Assembly (NCBI RefSeq): GCF_026898155.1
Contig: NZ_CP114029.1
Coordinates: 441,501 to 505,500, forward strand
Direction: 5' to 3'
Source: Jiella pelagia
GTDB lineage: Bacteria > Pseudomonadota > Alphaproteobacteria > Rhizobiales > Rhizobiaceae
DNA length: 64,000 bases
Positions 8,694 through 18,355 of this stretch are shown in pieces. Made by a program: the position numbers and the translations under genes. The notes under the pieces were generated by a model that saw nothing but the letters and a program-made list of their open reading frames with translations, searched no databases and was not told where the DNA came from. Numbering within the stretch: position 1 is the first letter of the stretch; each line of letters opens with the position of its first letter.

Positions 8694-9463
8694 CAGTATT
8701 GATCCCTCTTCCTTCTGATTGCTGCAAAGACGTCCACCGGGTCGGCGCCCTCCATCCCCATGGCGGCCATGAGGCTCGGATCGTCGGCCCGAAGGAACGG
8801 ATTGGTCTTCTTCTCGCGTTCGAGCAGAACAGGCAAGGTCGGTTGCCCCTCGCGGCGCAATTCCTCGACCTCCCCGACCCGCTCACGCAGCGCCACGTTG
8901 CCCGGATCGACGGCAAGCGCGCACTTGGCATTCGTCGCCGTATATTCGTGTCCGCAATAGAGCAGCGTCTCGCCCGGCAGCTCTCGCAGCCGCTTCAGCG
9001 ACTCCCACATCATCGCCGGATCGCCCTCGAACAGCCGGCCGCAACCCAGCGAAAAAAGCGTGTCTGCGGCAAACAGCGCCTGCGCCTGGGGCATGTAGTA
9101 GGAGACGTGGCCGAGCGTGTGACCGGGCGTGTCGATGACCTCGACCGCAATCCCGCCGACGTCGATCGTCTGGCCGCCAGAAACCGCGCGGTCGATTCCG
9201 GGGATCTTCATCTTTTCTTTCTCCGGCCCGATCACCTCGACGTGAAACCGCGCCTTCAGGGCCTCGTTGGCCTCGACGTGGTCGCCGTGATGATGGGTCG
9301 TCAGAACGTGCGTGAGCGTCCAGCCGGCTTCGTCCAGCGCCGCCAGGATCGGCTCTTCCGCCGGGGCGTCGATGGCGATCGTCGTGCCGCTCTCCGCCTC
9401 GTGGACGAGGACGCCGAAATTGTCGCTGCGGCAGAAAAACAGCCGGATGTCGAAGGATGCCAT
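8693..9463 (-). CDS. gloB: Hydroxyacylglutathione hydrolase (glyoxalase II)
   Basis: Cytoplasmic metallo-beta-lactamase-fold enzyme of 256 residues that hydrolyses S-D-lactoylglutathione to lactate and glutathione, the second step of methylglyoxal detoxification. Visible metal motif TTHHHGDHVEA, then GHTLGHVSYY, FAADTLFSLGCGRLFEG, and YCGHEYTATNAKCAL, which marks the glyoxalase II substrate domain; RKRDQY closes the protein. The start MASFDIRLFFC at 9463 is chosen over upstream in-frame codons because it gives the family N-terminus. Divergent from the methyltransferase gene. Confidence 0.93.
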   Translation of the reverse strand: MASFDIRLFFCRSDNFGVLVHEAESGTTIAIDAPAEEPILAALDEAGWTLTHVLTTHHHGDHVEANEALKARFHVEVIGPEKEKMKIPGIDRAVSGGQTIDVGGIAVEVIDTPGHTLGHVSYYMPQAQALFAADTLFSLGCGRLFEGDPAMMWESLKRLRELPGETLLYCGHEYTATNAKCALAVDPGNVALRERVGEVEELRREGQPTLPVLLEREKKTNPFLRADDPSLMAAMGMEGADPVDVFAAIRRKRDQY

Positions 9464-9621
9464 GATGCTCTCCTGATGAGCGTTGCAGGCGATCAGAAGG
9501 CCGGAATGAGGGCGCCGAACGGATGCGCTCCCCTTCTTGGCCCACTCGCCCGGGCAAGCCGCCGGGTGATCGCCTCGAAATCTGACCGAAACGGTTTCGA
9601 GCCGGCCGGTCATGGGCCTAT

Positions 9622-10434
9622 ATGGGAGAAAGCCGCCGCGCTGGAACCTTGGGAGATTGCACCCTGTCGACCAATGCCGACATCATCGATCTGTGCAATT
9701 TCTACGCCACGCCCCTCGGCATGGCGGCGGGGCGCTCGATCACGCTTTCGCTTTCGCCGATCTGGCGGCCGATCTCGCAAGAGCGGCTGCTCGGCCTGGG
9801 CTATGCGACGCCCTACCTTTCCCGTTTCGGCGCCGACTGCGAGCGCTCGCTGGCCTTCATGCCGGCGGCGCAAGGCGCCGAACGCTGGCCAGCGGGTGCG
9901 CCGCTCAGAACCGCCCTCGTCGGGATCGAGGACCTGCCGCTCGGCGATTCTTCCATCGACCGCATTCTGATGGTCCACGCGCTGGAATTCGCCGAAAACC
10001 CCGAAGCGCTCCTCGCCGAGACCTGGCGGGTACTGGCCCCGGGTGGCAGCCTCATCATCGTCGTGCCGCACCGGCGCGGCGTCTGGGCGCGGTTCGAGCA
10101 CACACCCTTCGGCTCGGGCCGCCCCTGGTCGCGCGGCCAGCTGACGCGACTTCTCAGATCGGTGACCTTCACTCCCAATGCCTGGGGTGAAGCATTGTTC
10201 TTTCCCCCCTTCGAGCGCCAGCAACTGGTCGGCTTCGCTCCGGCGATGGAGCGGATCGGAAGGAAACTGTGGCCGATGTTCGCCGGCGTGGTCATCATTG
10301 AGGCGGTGAAGCAGCTCCATCGCGGCATCCCCGTCGCCTCGGCTGCCAAGGAGCGGCGGGCGGCCAAGCCCGTGCTGGTGCCGGCAGGTGCCGGAGCGGG
10401 CGCCAGGGCACGGGCGGACCACCGGCCAGATTGA
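9622..10434 (+). CDS. Class I SAM-dependent methyltransferase
   Basis: Protein of about 270 residues with a methyltransferase-11-like domain. EDLPLGDSSIDRILMVHALE and ETWRVLAPGGSLIIVVPHRR are the post-I and motif III-type segments. The usual glycine-rich motif I is weak (RLLGLGYATPYLSRFGA). Rhizobial genomes commonly carry this gene divergent from gloB, as here. The start could be slightly downstream of 9622. Substrate unknown. The tail (GAGAGARARADHRPD) is disordered. Confidence 0.82.
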   Translation: MGESRRAGTLGDCTLSTNADIIDLCNFYATPLGMAAGRSITLSLSPIWRPISQERLLGLGYATPYLSRFGADCERSLAFMPAAQGAERWPAGAPLRTALVGIEDLPLGDSSIDRILMVHALEFAENPEALLAETWRVLAPGGSLIIVVPHRRGVWARFEHTPFGSGRPWSRGQLTRLLRSVTFTPNAWGEALFFPPFERQQLVGFAPAMERIGRKLWPMFAGVVIIEAVKQLHRGIPVASAAKERRAAKPVLVPAGAGAGARARADHRPD

Positions 10435-10926
10435 AGGAGATGCTTCAGTCGACACTCGTGCCAGTGGTTCGCGGAGTGCATTTGGGTCTGGCCGACGATG
10501 GGGCATGCGCGATATGCGCAAGGTCTTTCCCGACCTGTCACCACTGCCCCGGGAGGTGCTGAAGCGCGATCGGAACTGGAGTCCTTCCGGTTTTGGGCAC
10601 GCCGGTCTTCCTGCCGGCCACGCTTGGTGCTCGCGACCATCCTGAAGGAGCGCAGGACCGTCATTGCCTGACGGGCGCAGTGCGTCCTGCCTTGCCTGAA
10701 GCGAAACTGTCCTTGCGAGTGCAGCATGGCGGCGTCCATCGGCGGCAGGGTCTTCGCCGGGCAACGCATGCAGATCTTTGCCTTCGCCTTGACTCGCATC
10801 AAGGCGTCGCTTGCGAAACCGGGCAATGCTCGCGACAGTGAGTGATGTGGTGGCCTTGTCGCCCAATCCAAGCGGAAACGTCCGCGGCAGCCCGTTGCAA
10901 CACCGGTCCGAGACTTCGAGGTGTCC
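10435..10926. other. Intergenic region, no gene recognised
   Basis: Open frames here are short and lack family features or good ribosome binding sites. The region probably contains the promoter of the HlyD/ABC operon that follows. I see no clear terminator or repeat. Confidence 0.4.
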
Positions 10927-11970
10927 ATGCGAAGCCGCCTTCCACCGATGCTGTGTGCGCTGATCGGCCTGTCGGCCACCATCGGCGTTGAACCTCCCTG
11001 GCCGCTGCCCGCCCTCGTCGGGTCGGCGGCGGCCGAATCCCGGTTGCAGACCCTGCTCGACAAGTTGCGCGGCAAGACGTTGCCGGACACCGTCGCCGGT
11101 TCGAACGGCCGGATCGAGGCGCAGGAGATCGACGTGTCGGCCAAATATTCCGGCCGTCTCGCCGAAATGCTGGTCGAGGAAGGCGACACGGTCGAGGCCG
11201 GCCAGGTGATCGCCCGGCTCGACGACCGGGAATACCGCGCCCAGCTTCTCGGCGCCGAGGCCGAGGTGCTGCGGGCCGAGAGCGCGCTCATCGAGGCCGA
11301 AGCGCTGATCGCCCAGCGGGACAGCGAAAAATCGGTGGCCGCAGCGAGCTACGACCGGATCGCCGAACTTTACCATTCCGGCCATGCCAGCGCGCAGACC
11401 CTGGACGAGCGGCGCGGCTCGCTCCGGACGGCCGAAGCGGCAGGGCGCGCCGCGGAGGCCGGAAAGGCACAGGCGAGGTCCAGCATTGCTGCCGCGGAGG
11501 CTGAGGTCTCGCGGCTGAACGCGGTCCTCGACGACATGGTGATCACTGCCCCGCGCCGCGGCCGCGTCCAGTACAAGCTTGCCCGTGCCGGCGAGGTGGT
11601 CGCCGCCGGTGCCCGCATCGTGACCCTGCTCGATCTGACCGACGTCTCGATGTCGCTCTACCTGCCGGCCGCACAGGTCGGCAGGCTGTCGGTCGGCGAC
11701 GACGCACGGATGATCCTCGACCCGGTACCCGACTACGTCATTCCCGCCAAGGTCACCTTCGTTTCGGCGGAGGCGCAATTCACGCCCAAGACCGTCGAGA
11801 CCAAGGACGAACGTGAAAAGCTGGTATTTCGCGTCAAGATCCAGATCCCCCGGGATCTGCTCGAACGATTCGAAAGACAGGTCAAGGGCGGTGTCCGCGG
11901 CGTCGGCTACGTCCGCACCGATCCGTCCACCCCCTGGCCGTCGCAGCTTCAGGTGAAGCTGCCGCAATGA
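10927..11970 (+). CDS. HlyD/AcrA-family periplasmic adaptor (YhiI-like)
   Basis: Membrane-fusion protein of about 347 residues with an N-terminal signal/anchor ([13 protein letters not shown]). A lipoyl half-motif [20 protein letters not shown], a long alpha-hairpin (Ala/Glu-rich, about residues 80-190), the second lipoyl half ([20 protein letters not shown]) and a beta-barrel domain follow. It bridges an inner-membrane ABC exporter to the outer membrane. Its stop overlaps the ATG of the RbbA-like gene (ATGA), giving the order adaptor, double-ATPase permease, permease seen in yhiI-rbbA-yhhJ. A GTG at 10921 is an alternative start. Confidence 0.88.
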   Translation: MRSRLPPMLCALIGLSATIGVEPPWPLPALVGSAAAESRLQTLLDKLRGKTLPDTVAGSNGRIEAQEIDVSAKYSGRLAEMLVEEGDTVEAGQVIARLDDREYRAQLLGAEAEVLRAESALIEAEALIAQRDSEKSVAAASYDRIAELYHSGHASAQTLDERRGSLRTAEAAGRAAEAGKAQARSSIAAAEAEVSRLNAVLDDMVITAPRRGRVQYKLARAGEVVAAGARIVTLLDLTDVSMSLYLPAAQVGRLSVGDDARMILDPVPDYVIPAKVTFVSAEAQFTPKTVETKDEREKLVFRVKIQIPRDLLERFERQVKGGVRGVGYVRTDPSTPWPSQLQVKLPQ

Positions 11971-14700
11971 CCGAAAGCGCGATCGTCGAACTTGGCGGCG
12001 TGACGCACCGCTACGGCGACCATCTTGCACTCGACCGCCTGGACCTGTCGATCCCGGCAGGATGCATGGCCGGGCTCATCGGGCCGGACGGGGTCGGCAA
12101 GTCCACCCTGCTGGCGCTGGCTGCGGGCGTTCGCCGAATCCAGACGGGACGGGTGACGGCCCTTTCCGGCGACATGGCCGATGCGGGACACCGGCGGATG
12201 TCCGCGCCGCGCATCGCCTACATGCCGCAGGGGCTTGGTCGCAACCTGTACCCGACGCTCAGCGTGGCAGAGAATCTCGACTTCTTCGGCCGGCTGTTCG
12301 GCCACTCCTCGGCAGAACGGAGCAGGCGGTCCGGCGAGCTTCTCGCCGCCACCGGCCTCGCCCCCTTCACCGGGCGGCCGGCCGGCAAGCTTTCCGGCGG
12401 CATGAAGCAGAAGCTGGCGCTCTGTTGCGCCCTGATCCACGATCCGGACCTGCTCATCCTCGACGAACCGACGACGGGCGTCGATCCTCTGTCGCGCCGC
12501 CAATTCTGGGACCTCATCGACATGATCCGGTCCCGCAGGGCCGGCATGAGCGTCATCGTCGCCACCGCCTATATGGAGGAGGCCGAACGCTTCGACTGGT
12601 TGGCTGCGGTGCATGCCGGCCGGGTGATCGCCACCGGGACCCCGGCCGAGATTCGTCAAGGCGCCGGCCAGGAGAGCCTCGAAGCAGCCTTCATCTCGCT
12701 CCTGCCGGAAGAGTTGCGAGCCGGCCATGTGCCGGTCGTCGTGCCGCCTCGCCATGCCGCAAGGGATGACGTGGCCGCCATCGAGGCGCAGGGATTGACC
12801 TGCCGTTTCGGCGATTTCACCGCCGTCGACGATGTCAGCTTCCGGATCGAGCGCGGCGAGATCTTCGGCTTCCTCGGCTCGAACGGCTGCGGCAAGACGA
12901 CGACGATGAAGATGCTGACGGGCCTGTTGCAGCCGACGGAGGGGTCTGCACGGCTCTTCGGTCGGCCGATGGACGCTCGCGACATGGAGACGCGCCGAAA
13001 CGTCGGCTACATGTCGCAGAGCTTCTCGCTCTACGAAGAATTGACCGTCCGCCAGAATCTCGACCTTCATGCAAGGCTGTTTCACGTCCCCTCAGCCGAG
13101 GTAGCGGGCCGCATCGAGGCGATGCTCGGTCGTTACGGCCTCGCCGATCACGCTGATCGCAAGCCGGACACGCTGCCTCTCGGCATTCGCCAGCGGTTGC
13201 AGCTCGCCGTCGCCGTGATCCACCGCCCGGCGGTGCTGATCCTCGATGAACCGACGTCCGGCGTCGACCCTGTCGCCCGGGACGCCTTCTGGCGCAGCCT
13301 CGTCCGGCTGTCGCGCGAAGACGGGGTGACCATCTTCATCTCGACCCACTTCATGAACGAAGCCGCGCGGTGCGACCGCATCTCGCTGATGCATGCCGGC
13401 CGTGTCCTGGCAGTCGGCGCACCGCGCGACCTCGTCGCCGGGCGCGGTGCCGCGTCACTCGAAGACGCCTTCGTCGGCTATCTCGAGGAGGCCTCGGCCA
13501 GCGGGAGCCCACGGACTGAAGCGGCAGAGGTCCCACCGGCCATCGCCGAACCGTCCCGCCTGGCCGCAAAGCCACGGCGTTTTTCGCTCCCGCGCCTTTG
13601 GGCCTACACGCTGCGCGAGACGTTGGAGCTGACGCGCGATCGCATCCGGCTGTTCTTCGCCCTCGCCGGGCCGATCATCCTGCTGGTCACCTTCGGCTAC
13701 GGCATTTCCTTCGACGTCGAGAATCTCAGCTTCGCCGCCTTCGACCAGGACCGGACACCGGCAAGCCGCGAGATCGTCGAGCAGTTCTCGAGCCTCGCGC
13801 TATTTCAAGGAGCGTCCGGCGATCGCCTCGGCCCCGGACATGGAGGCGCGGCTGAGATCCGGCGAACTCGGTTTCGTCCTGGAAATTCCCGACGGCTACG
13901 GCCGCGATCTGACGGCGGGCCGGACCGCGGAGGTCTCGGTCACGCTCGACGGGGCGATGCCGTTTCGCGCCGAGACCGCGCGCGGCTACGTCGTCGGCGT
14001 CGCCAACGCCTACGCCGCGCAGCTTGCGGCGGAGCGAAGCAAGGACGCGGCCGCGGCCTACACCCTGGTGCCACGGCTACGCTACAATCAGGCCTTTCGC
14101 AGCGTGAACGCCACGGTGCCGAGCGTCATCATGCTGATGCTGGTGCTGATCCCGGCGATCATGGCGGCGATCGGCGTCGTCCGCGAGAAGGAGACCGGCT
14201 CGATCGCCAATCTTCACGCGACGCCGATCTCGAAGTTCGAATTCCTGCTCGGCAAGCAGCTTCCCTATATCGCGATCAGCCTCGTCAGCGCGGCGGCGCT
14301 GGTGGCGATCGCGCTCTTCCTGTTTCAGGTGCCGTTTCGCGGCTCACCGTCGCTGCTCGCCGCGGCCACGATCCTCTACGTCGCTGCGACGACCGGCTTC
14401 GGCCAGTTTCTCTCCTGCTTCACCCGCACCCAGGTCGCCGCGATCTTCGCCACGGCGATCCTTTCGGTCATCCCGGCGGTGAACTTCTCCGGGCTGATCG
14501 TCCCGGTCTCCTCGCTCGAAGGGTTCGGCCGATATGTCGGCCTCGCCTTTCCTTCGGCGTGGTATCAGCCGATCACTTCCGGCTGCTTCTCGAAAGGTCT
14601 CGGCTGGGCTGATCTCTGGCCCAATCTCCTGGCCCTCGCCGGCTTCGCCCTGAGCTTCCTCGTCCTGGCCCAGTTGGCGTTGAAGAAGCAGGAGCGCTGA
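11967..14700 (+). CDS. rbbA: RbbA-like ABC protein: two ATPase domains plus ABC-2 permease (one frameshift)
   Basis: Fused ABC transporter, 910 residues when corrected, which matches RbbA/YhiH length. ATPase 1: Walker [10 protein letters not shown] (39-47), [25 protein letters not shown]. ATPase 2: [15 protein letters not shown], a degenerate signature [23 protein letters not shown]. The C-terminal third is an ABC-2 permease with TM segments ([40 protein letters not shown]). The frame breaks at 13790-13796 (GAGCCTC). Restoring GAGCTC reads [20 protein letters not shown] and rejoins the two halves. It probably exports small molecules or lipophilic compounds with the adaptor upstream and YhhJ downstream. 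Confidence 0.92.
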
Positions 14701-14702
14701 CC

Positions 14703-15830
14703 ATGCTGCGGACGATCTCGAACGTGCTGCGGCTGATCGGCAAGGAGCTTCACAGCATCCGCGCCGATCCGGTGATGCTGATCCTCGTCGTCTATTGCTT
14801 CACCGTGGCGATCTACATGGTCTCGAACGACGCCTCGACGGACGTGCGGCACGTTGCGATCGCCGTCGTCGACGAAGACCAGTCTCAGCTCTCGCGCCGG
14901 CTCGCCGACGCCATCCGCCCACCGGAGTTCCAGCCGCCGGTGCCAATTGCCGCGAATGAGGTCGAGGCCGCACTGAACGCCGGCCGCTTCATCTTCGTCC
15001 TCCACGTTCCGCCGCGGTTCGAGGCCGATCTCGTCGCCGGCCACCAACCCGAACTGCTGCTCGAAGTCGATGCGACGGCAATGGCCCAGGCCGGGAACGG
15101 AGCGACCGACGTCCAGCGCGTCGTCGCCGCCGAGATCGCCAACCACCTCAGCGGCGGCGCGGGAGGTGTCGAAGGTCCGGTCGATCTGGTGGTTCGAGCC
15201 TGGTTCAACCCCAATCTGGAGACGGTCTGGTTCGGCGCGGTGATGCAGGTCATGAACAACATCACCATGCTGACCCTCATTCTCGCCGGCGCTGCGCTGA
15301 TCCGCGAGCGAGAGCACGGCACGGTGGAGCATCTGCTGGTGATGCCGGTGACGCCAAGCCAGATCGTCCTGTCGAAGATCCTGGCCAACGGACTGGTGAT
15401 CGTCGTTGCGGCTGCGCTGTGCCTGACCGTCGTGGTGCACTGGGCGCTCGGCGTGCCGATCGCCGGCTCGATGCCGCTGTTTCTGACCGGCACCGCCCTC
15501 TACACCGTCACGGTCGCCTCGATGGGCATCCTTCTCGCCACATTCTCCACCTCGATGGGCCAGTTCGGTCTTCTGGTGATCCCGGTCATGGTGATATTGA
15601 ACCTCCTGTCCGGCGGCATGACGCCGCTGGAGAGCATGCCGGACTGGCTGCGTCTGACGATGCAGCTGCTCGGTCCCTCGCCGCATTTCGTCGGCTTTGC
15701 GCAAGGGGTGCTCTATCGCGGCGCCGGCCTCGCCACGGTCTGGCCGGACCTTCTCGCCTTCACGGCGCAAGGGGCGGTGTTCTTCAGCCTGTCGCTGATG
15801 CGCTTCCGCGGGGTGCTCTTGCGGATCTGA
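14703..15830 (+). CDS. ABC-2 type permease (YhhJ-like)
   Basis: Inner-membrane permease of 375 residues starting 2 bases after the rbbA stop. One N-terminal TM (PVMLILVVYCFTVAIYMVSN) is followed by a large periplasmic loop and five C-terminal TM segments, including MQVMNNITMLTLILAGAALI and EREHGTVEHLLVMPVTPSQI, the latter a conserved ABC-2 cytosolic loop. It pairs with the permease half of the RbbA-like protein to form the translocation pore. Confidence 0.9.
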   Translation: MLRTISNVLRLIGKELHSIRADPVMLILVVYCFTVAIYMVSNDASTDVRHVAIAVVDEDQSQLSRRLADAIRPPEFQPPVPIAANEVEAALNAGRFIFVLHVPPRFEADLVAGHQPELLLEVDATAMAQAGNGATDVQRVVAAEIANHLSGGAGGVEGPVDLVVRAWFNPNLETVWFGAVMQVMNNITMLTLILAGAALIREREHGTVEHLLVMPVTPSQIVLSKILANGLVIVVAAALCLTVVVHWALGVPIAGSMPLFLTGTALYTVTVASMGILLATFSTSMGQFGLLVIPVMVILNLLSGGMTPLESMPDWLRLTMQLLGPSPHFVGFAQGVLYRGAGLATVWPDLLAFTAQGAVFFSLSLMRFRGVLLRI

Positions 15831-16019
15831 GAGGCTGTGCAACAGTCCTGAACGGTAGAAGCCGTATTCCACCCGAAGCACGGCCGGGAGCGGCCGCCGA
15901 CGCAGCGCGAGCCGACTCTTTCGCTTCCTGAGTTGATCCACCGCAAACGGCCGCCTCGGCTCTTTCGGTAGATTGGCTCTGCGGCCGAACGGTTCGGCGG
16001 ACGAAAGCGGGGAAATGCC

Positions 16020-16853
16020 ATGGGATTTCGAACGATTCTCGGCGTGATCGGGGTCGACCACGGAAACACTGATTTCGACCTGGCGCGACAGCTGTGCGAG
16101 GAAGACGCCTCCCACCTGTCGATCGTGGTCGCGTCCGTCTCCCAGCCGCCACCGATCGCGGAAACTGCGATGATCGCCGACGGCTGGCTCCGCGACCAGG
16201 AGAAGCAGGCCCAAACCCTCCGCCATCGGGTCGAAGCGATCGACGCCGATTTGGCGGCGAGCGGGATTTCCGCCGACGTCGACACCGTCTTTGCCGAACG
16301 CCCGATGATCGGCGCGGCCGTCGGCCGGCGCGCCCGCTATACGGATCTCGTCGTCGTCGGTCCACGGATGATCGCCGATCGGCGCCTCGGCGAAGTCGTC
16401 CTCGACGGCGCCCTGTTCGAAGCTGAAAGCCCGGTTTTGATCCTGCCGCCAGATGCTGCGCCGACACTTCGTCCGCGCAAGGTCATGGTGGCCTGGTCCT
16501 CCACCATCGAAGCGTCCCGGGCCGTCCGGCAGGCGACGGAGATCCTGTCTCGCGCCGAGGCGGTGCACGTCGTTCTCGTCGATCCGCAGGCCACCTCGTG
16601 GGACAACGGCCCCGAGCCGGGCGCCGATGTCGCCGCCTATCTGGCTCGGCATGGCGCGAAGGTCGTCGTCGAACGGCTCCCCAGCGAGGGCAAGGACGTG
16701 ACGCAGGTTCTGCGTCGGCATGCGGTCGACATCTCGGCCGAAATGATGGTGATGGGCGCCTATGGTCATTCGCGCATGCGCGAAAGGCTGTTCGGCGGGG
16801 TGACGCGGTCGATGACGGAAGAGCCCCCGCTGCCGCTGTTCCTTGCGCGCTGA
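16020..16853 (+). CDS. Universal stress protein, tandem Usp domains
   Basis: Cytoplasmic protein of 277 residues with two Usp-like halves. The second half has the clear C-terminal signature MVMGAYGHSRMRERLFGGVT, with the nucleotide-binding G-2X-G-9X-G(S/T)-like pattern. The first half is more degenerate (LVVVGPRMIADRRLGEVVLD). Tandem Usp proteins are typically induced by starvation, oxygen limitation or envelope stress. It lies between the ABC exporter and PPK2, all in the same direction but with spacers of about 190-240 bases. Confidence 0.88.
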   Translation: MGFRTILGVIGVDHGNTDFDLARQLCEEDASHLSIVVASVSQPPPIAETAMIADGWLRDQEKQAQTLRHRVEAIDADLAASGISADVDTVFAERPMIGAAVGRRARYTDLVVVGPRMIADRRLGEVVLDGALFEAESPVLILPPDAAPTLRPRKVMVAWSSTIEASRAVRQATEILSRAEAVHVVLVDPQATSWDNGPEPGADVAAYLARHGAKVVVERLPSEGKDVTQVLRRHAVDISAEMMVMGAYGHSRMRERLFGGVTRSMTEEPPLPLFLAR

Positions 16854-17090
16854 TCTCGGCGCCTTAAGATCGCATTCAGTCCGTGCGCGAAGGCGAGACC
16901 GGTGACCAGTGACCGGGGATCTCCACGAACTCGCCGATGATGTCGTCGCCGGCGGCGACATCCTGGCCCGCGGCGGCGCCGACCCGGGCGAAAGCGTTTG
17001 CGCGGGATCGACAGGAGGGTCCTCTCGGCGATCCCGCGCCCGCGAGAGCCGACGCGCTCAAGCCGCTGACGCTGGTGTGAAGGAAGAGAC

Positions 17091-17970
17091 ATGACGATCA
17101 AGACGGCCAGATACCGCGTCACCGAAGGCACCGCCGTCGATCTCGATCGCTGGCCGACGAAGGTCGACCCGGTCTACAAGTCCAAGCACGCCTATCACGA
17201 CATGCTCGGCGAGCAGGTGGCGCGGCTCGCCGAACTCCAGCAGCTGCTCTACTCCTCGAACAGCCACGCGGTGCTGCTGATCTTCCAGGCGATGGACGCG
17301 GCCGGCAAGGACGGCGCCATCAAGCACGTGATGTCCGGCGTCAATCCCCAGGGCTGCCAGGTTTTCAGCTTCAAGCATCCGAGCACCGTGGAGCCTCGAC
17401 CACGACTTTCTCTGGCGGACCACGCGCAATCTTCCCGAACGCGGCAAGATCGGCATCTTCAATCGTTCCTATTACGAAGAGGTGCTGATCGTCCGCGTCC
17501 ACCCGGAGATCCTTCTCCGCGAAGGCCTGACCAATGCCGGGCCGGACAACGATGCCGTATGGGCCGAACGCTACCGCTCGATGAACGATCTGGAACGCCA
17601 TCTTTCCGCCAACGGCACGCGGGTCGTGAAGTTCTTCCTGCACCTGTCCAAGGAAGAGCAGCGCAAGCGCTTTCTCGCGCGCATCGACCAGCCGCAGAAG
17701 AACTGGAAGTTCAGCCTCTCCGACATCGAGGAGCGCCGCTACTGGGACAGCTACATGCACGCTTACGCAGCCTGCCTCGGCGCGACGAGCACGACCGACG
17801 CGCCCTGGTATGTCGTCCCGGCCGACGACAAGAAGAACGCCCGGCTGATCATTTCGCAGATCGTCCTCAAGACGCTCGAAAGCCTCGACATGAGCTATCC
17901 GGTCACGACGCAGGAGCGGCGGGAGGAGCTGCTGGCGATCCGCAAGCAGCTCGCGAAGCCGGAAAACTGA
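17091..17970 (+). CDS. ppk2: Polyphosphate kinase 2 (one frameshift)
   Basis: PPK2-family kinase, 292 residues when corrected, which transfers phosphate between polyphosphate and nucleoside mono- or diphosphates. Visible: Walker A region [31 protein letters not shown], lid motif [20 protein letters not shown], and [20 protein letters not shown]. The frame breaks at 17391-17397 (GAGCCTC). With GAGCTC it reads [20 protein letters not shown], exactly the family sequence. Next to the Usp gene it suggests a stress/energy theme. PPK2 subclass (ADP versus AMP phosphorylating) is not settled here. Confidence 0.93.
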
Positions 17971-18009
17971 GGCACGCTTTACCGCCCATCTGCGGAGTGT
18001 GCCGTTGGT

Positions 18010-18233
18010 TTGCCCGACGATGCGCGCCGCGTGACAGTGCCCCGAGCCGCTGCAGCTCCTTCGCCTTGGCAATGCCGCGTTCGGAAGCCTCGATCGACGT
18101 GCCTGCGAGCCCCTGCGCGGCAAGGACGACGCCGTTGCGCCCCTCACCGTCCGCCACCGCCAGCGCCCGCTGCCCCGGATGCAGCCGATGTGCCTGGCTT
18201 TTCAGGAAGGCGTTCGGCTCGGTGCCGAACAGC
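18010..18233 (-). pseudogene. Truncated class I methyltransferase remnant
   Basis: Reading leftward from 18233, one frame gives [20 protein letters not shown] and then [40 protein letters not shown]. This matches the N-terminal 60-70 residues of a TehB-like SAM methyltransferase (motif I VADGEGRN). The rest of the domain is absent downstream and the expected upstream coding sequence is replaced by the palindromic repeat at 18234. No GAGNCTC lies at the breakpoint, so this is a real decayed fragment rather than a consensus error. Confidence 0.7.
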
Positions 18234-18337
18234 TAGAGCATGATCCCGAAAAGTGGGAACCGGTTTTCGGAAAAGATCATGCGCAGACAGAGAGATAGAG
18301 CGAGATGATGAGCGTAGCTCATCTCATCCCGCTCTAG
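18234..18337. repeat. RIME-like palindromic intergenic element
   Basis: Begins AGAGCATGATCCCGAAAAGT and includes GGGAACCGGTTTTCGGAAAA then GATCATGC, so the outer arms GCATGATC and GATCATGC pair. A second hairpin at 18298-18336 pairs GAGCGAGATGATGAG with CTCATCTCATCCCGCTC around GCGTAG. The core resembles the dispersed intergenic mosaic elements of rhizobial genomes. It may fold in RNA and end transcription of the kinase gene that stops at 18356. Confidence 0.75.
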
Positions 18338-18355
18338 TCCTCGCCGGCATAGCGC

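Noticed and set aside
10388-10845. Small plus-strand frames after the methyltransferase
   Set aside because: No ribosome binding sites, no domains and codon composition unlike neighbours.
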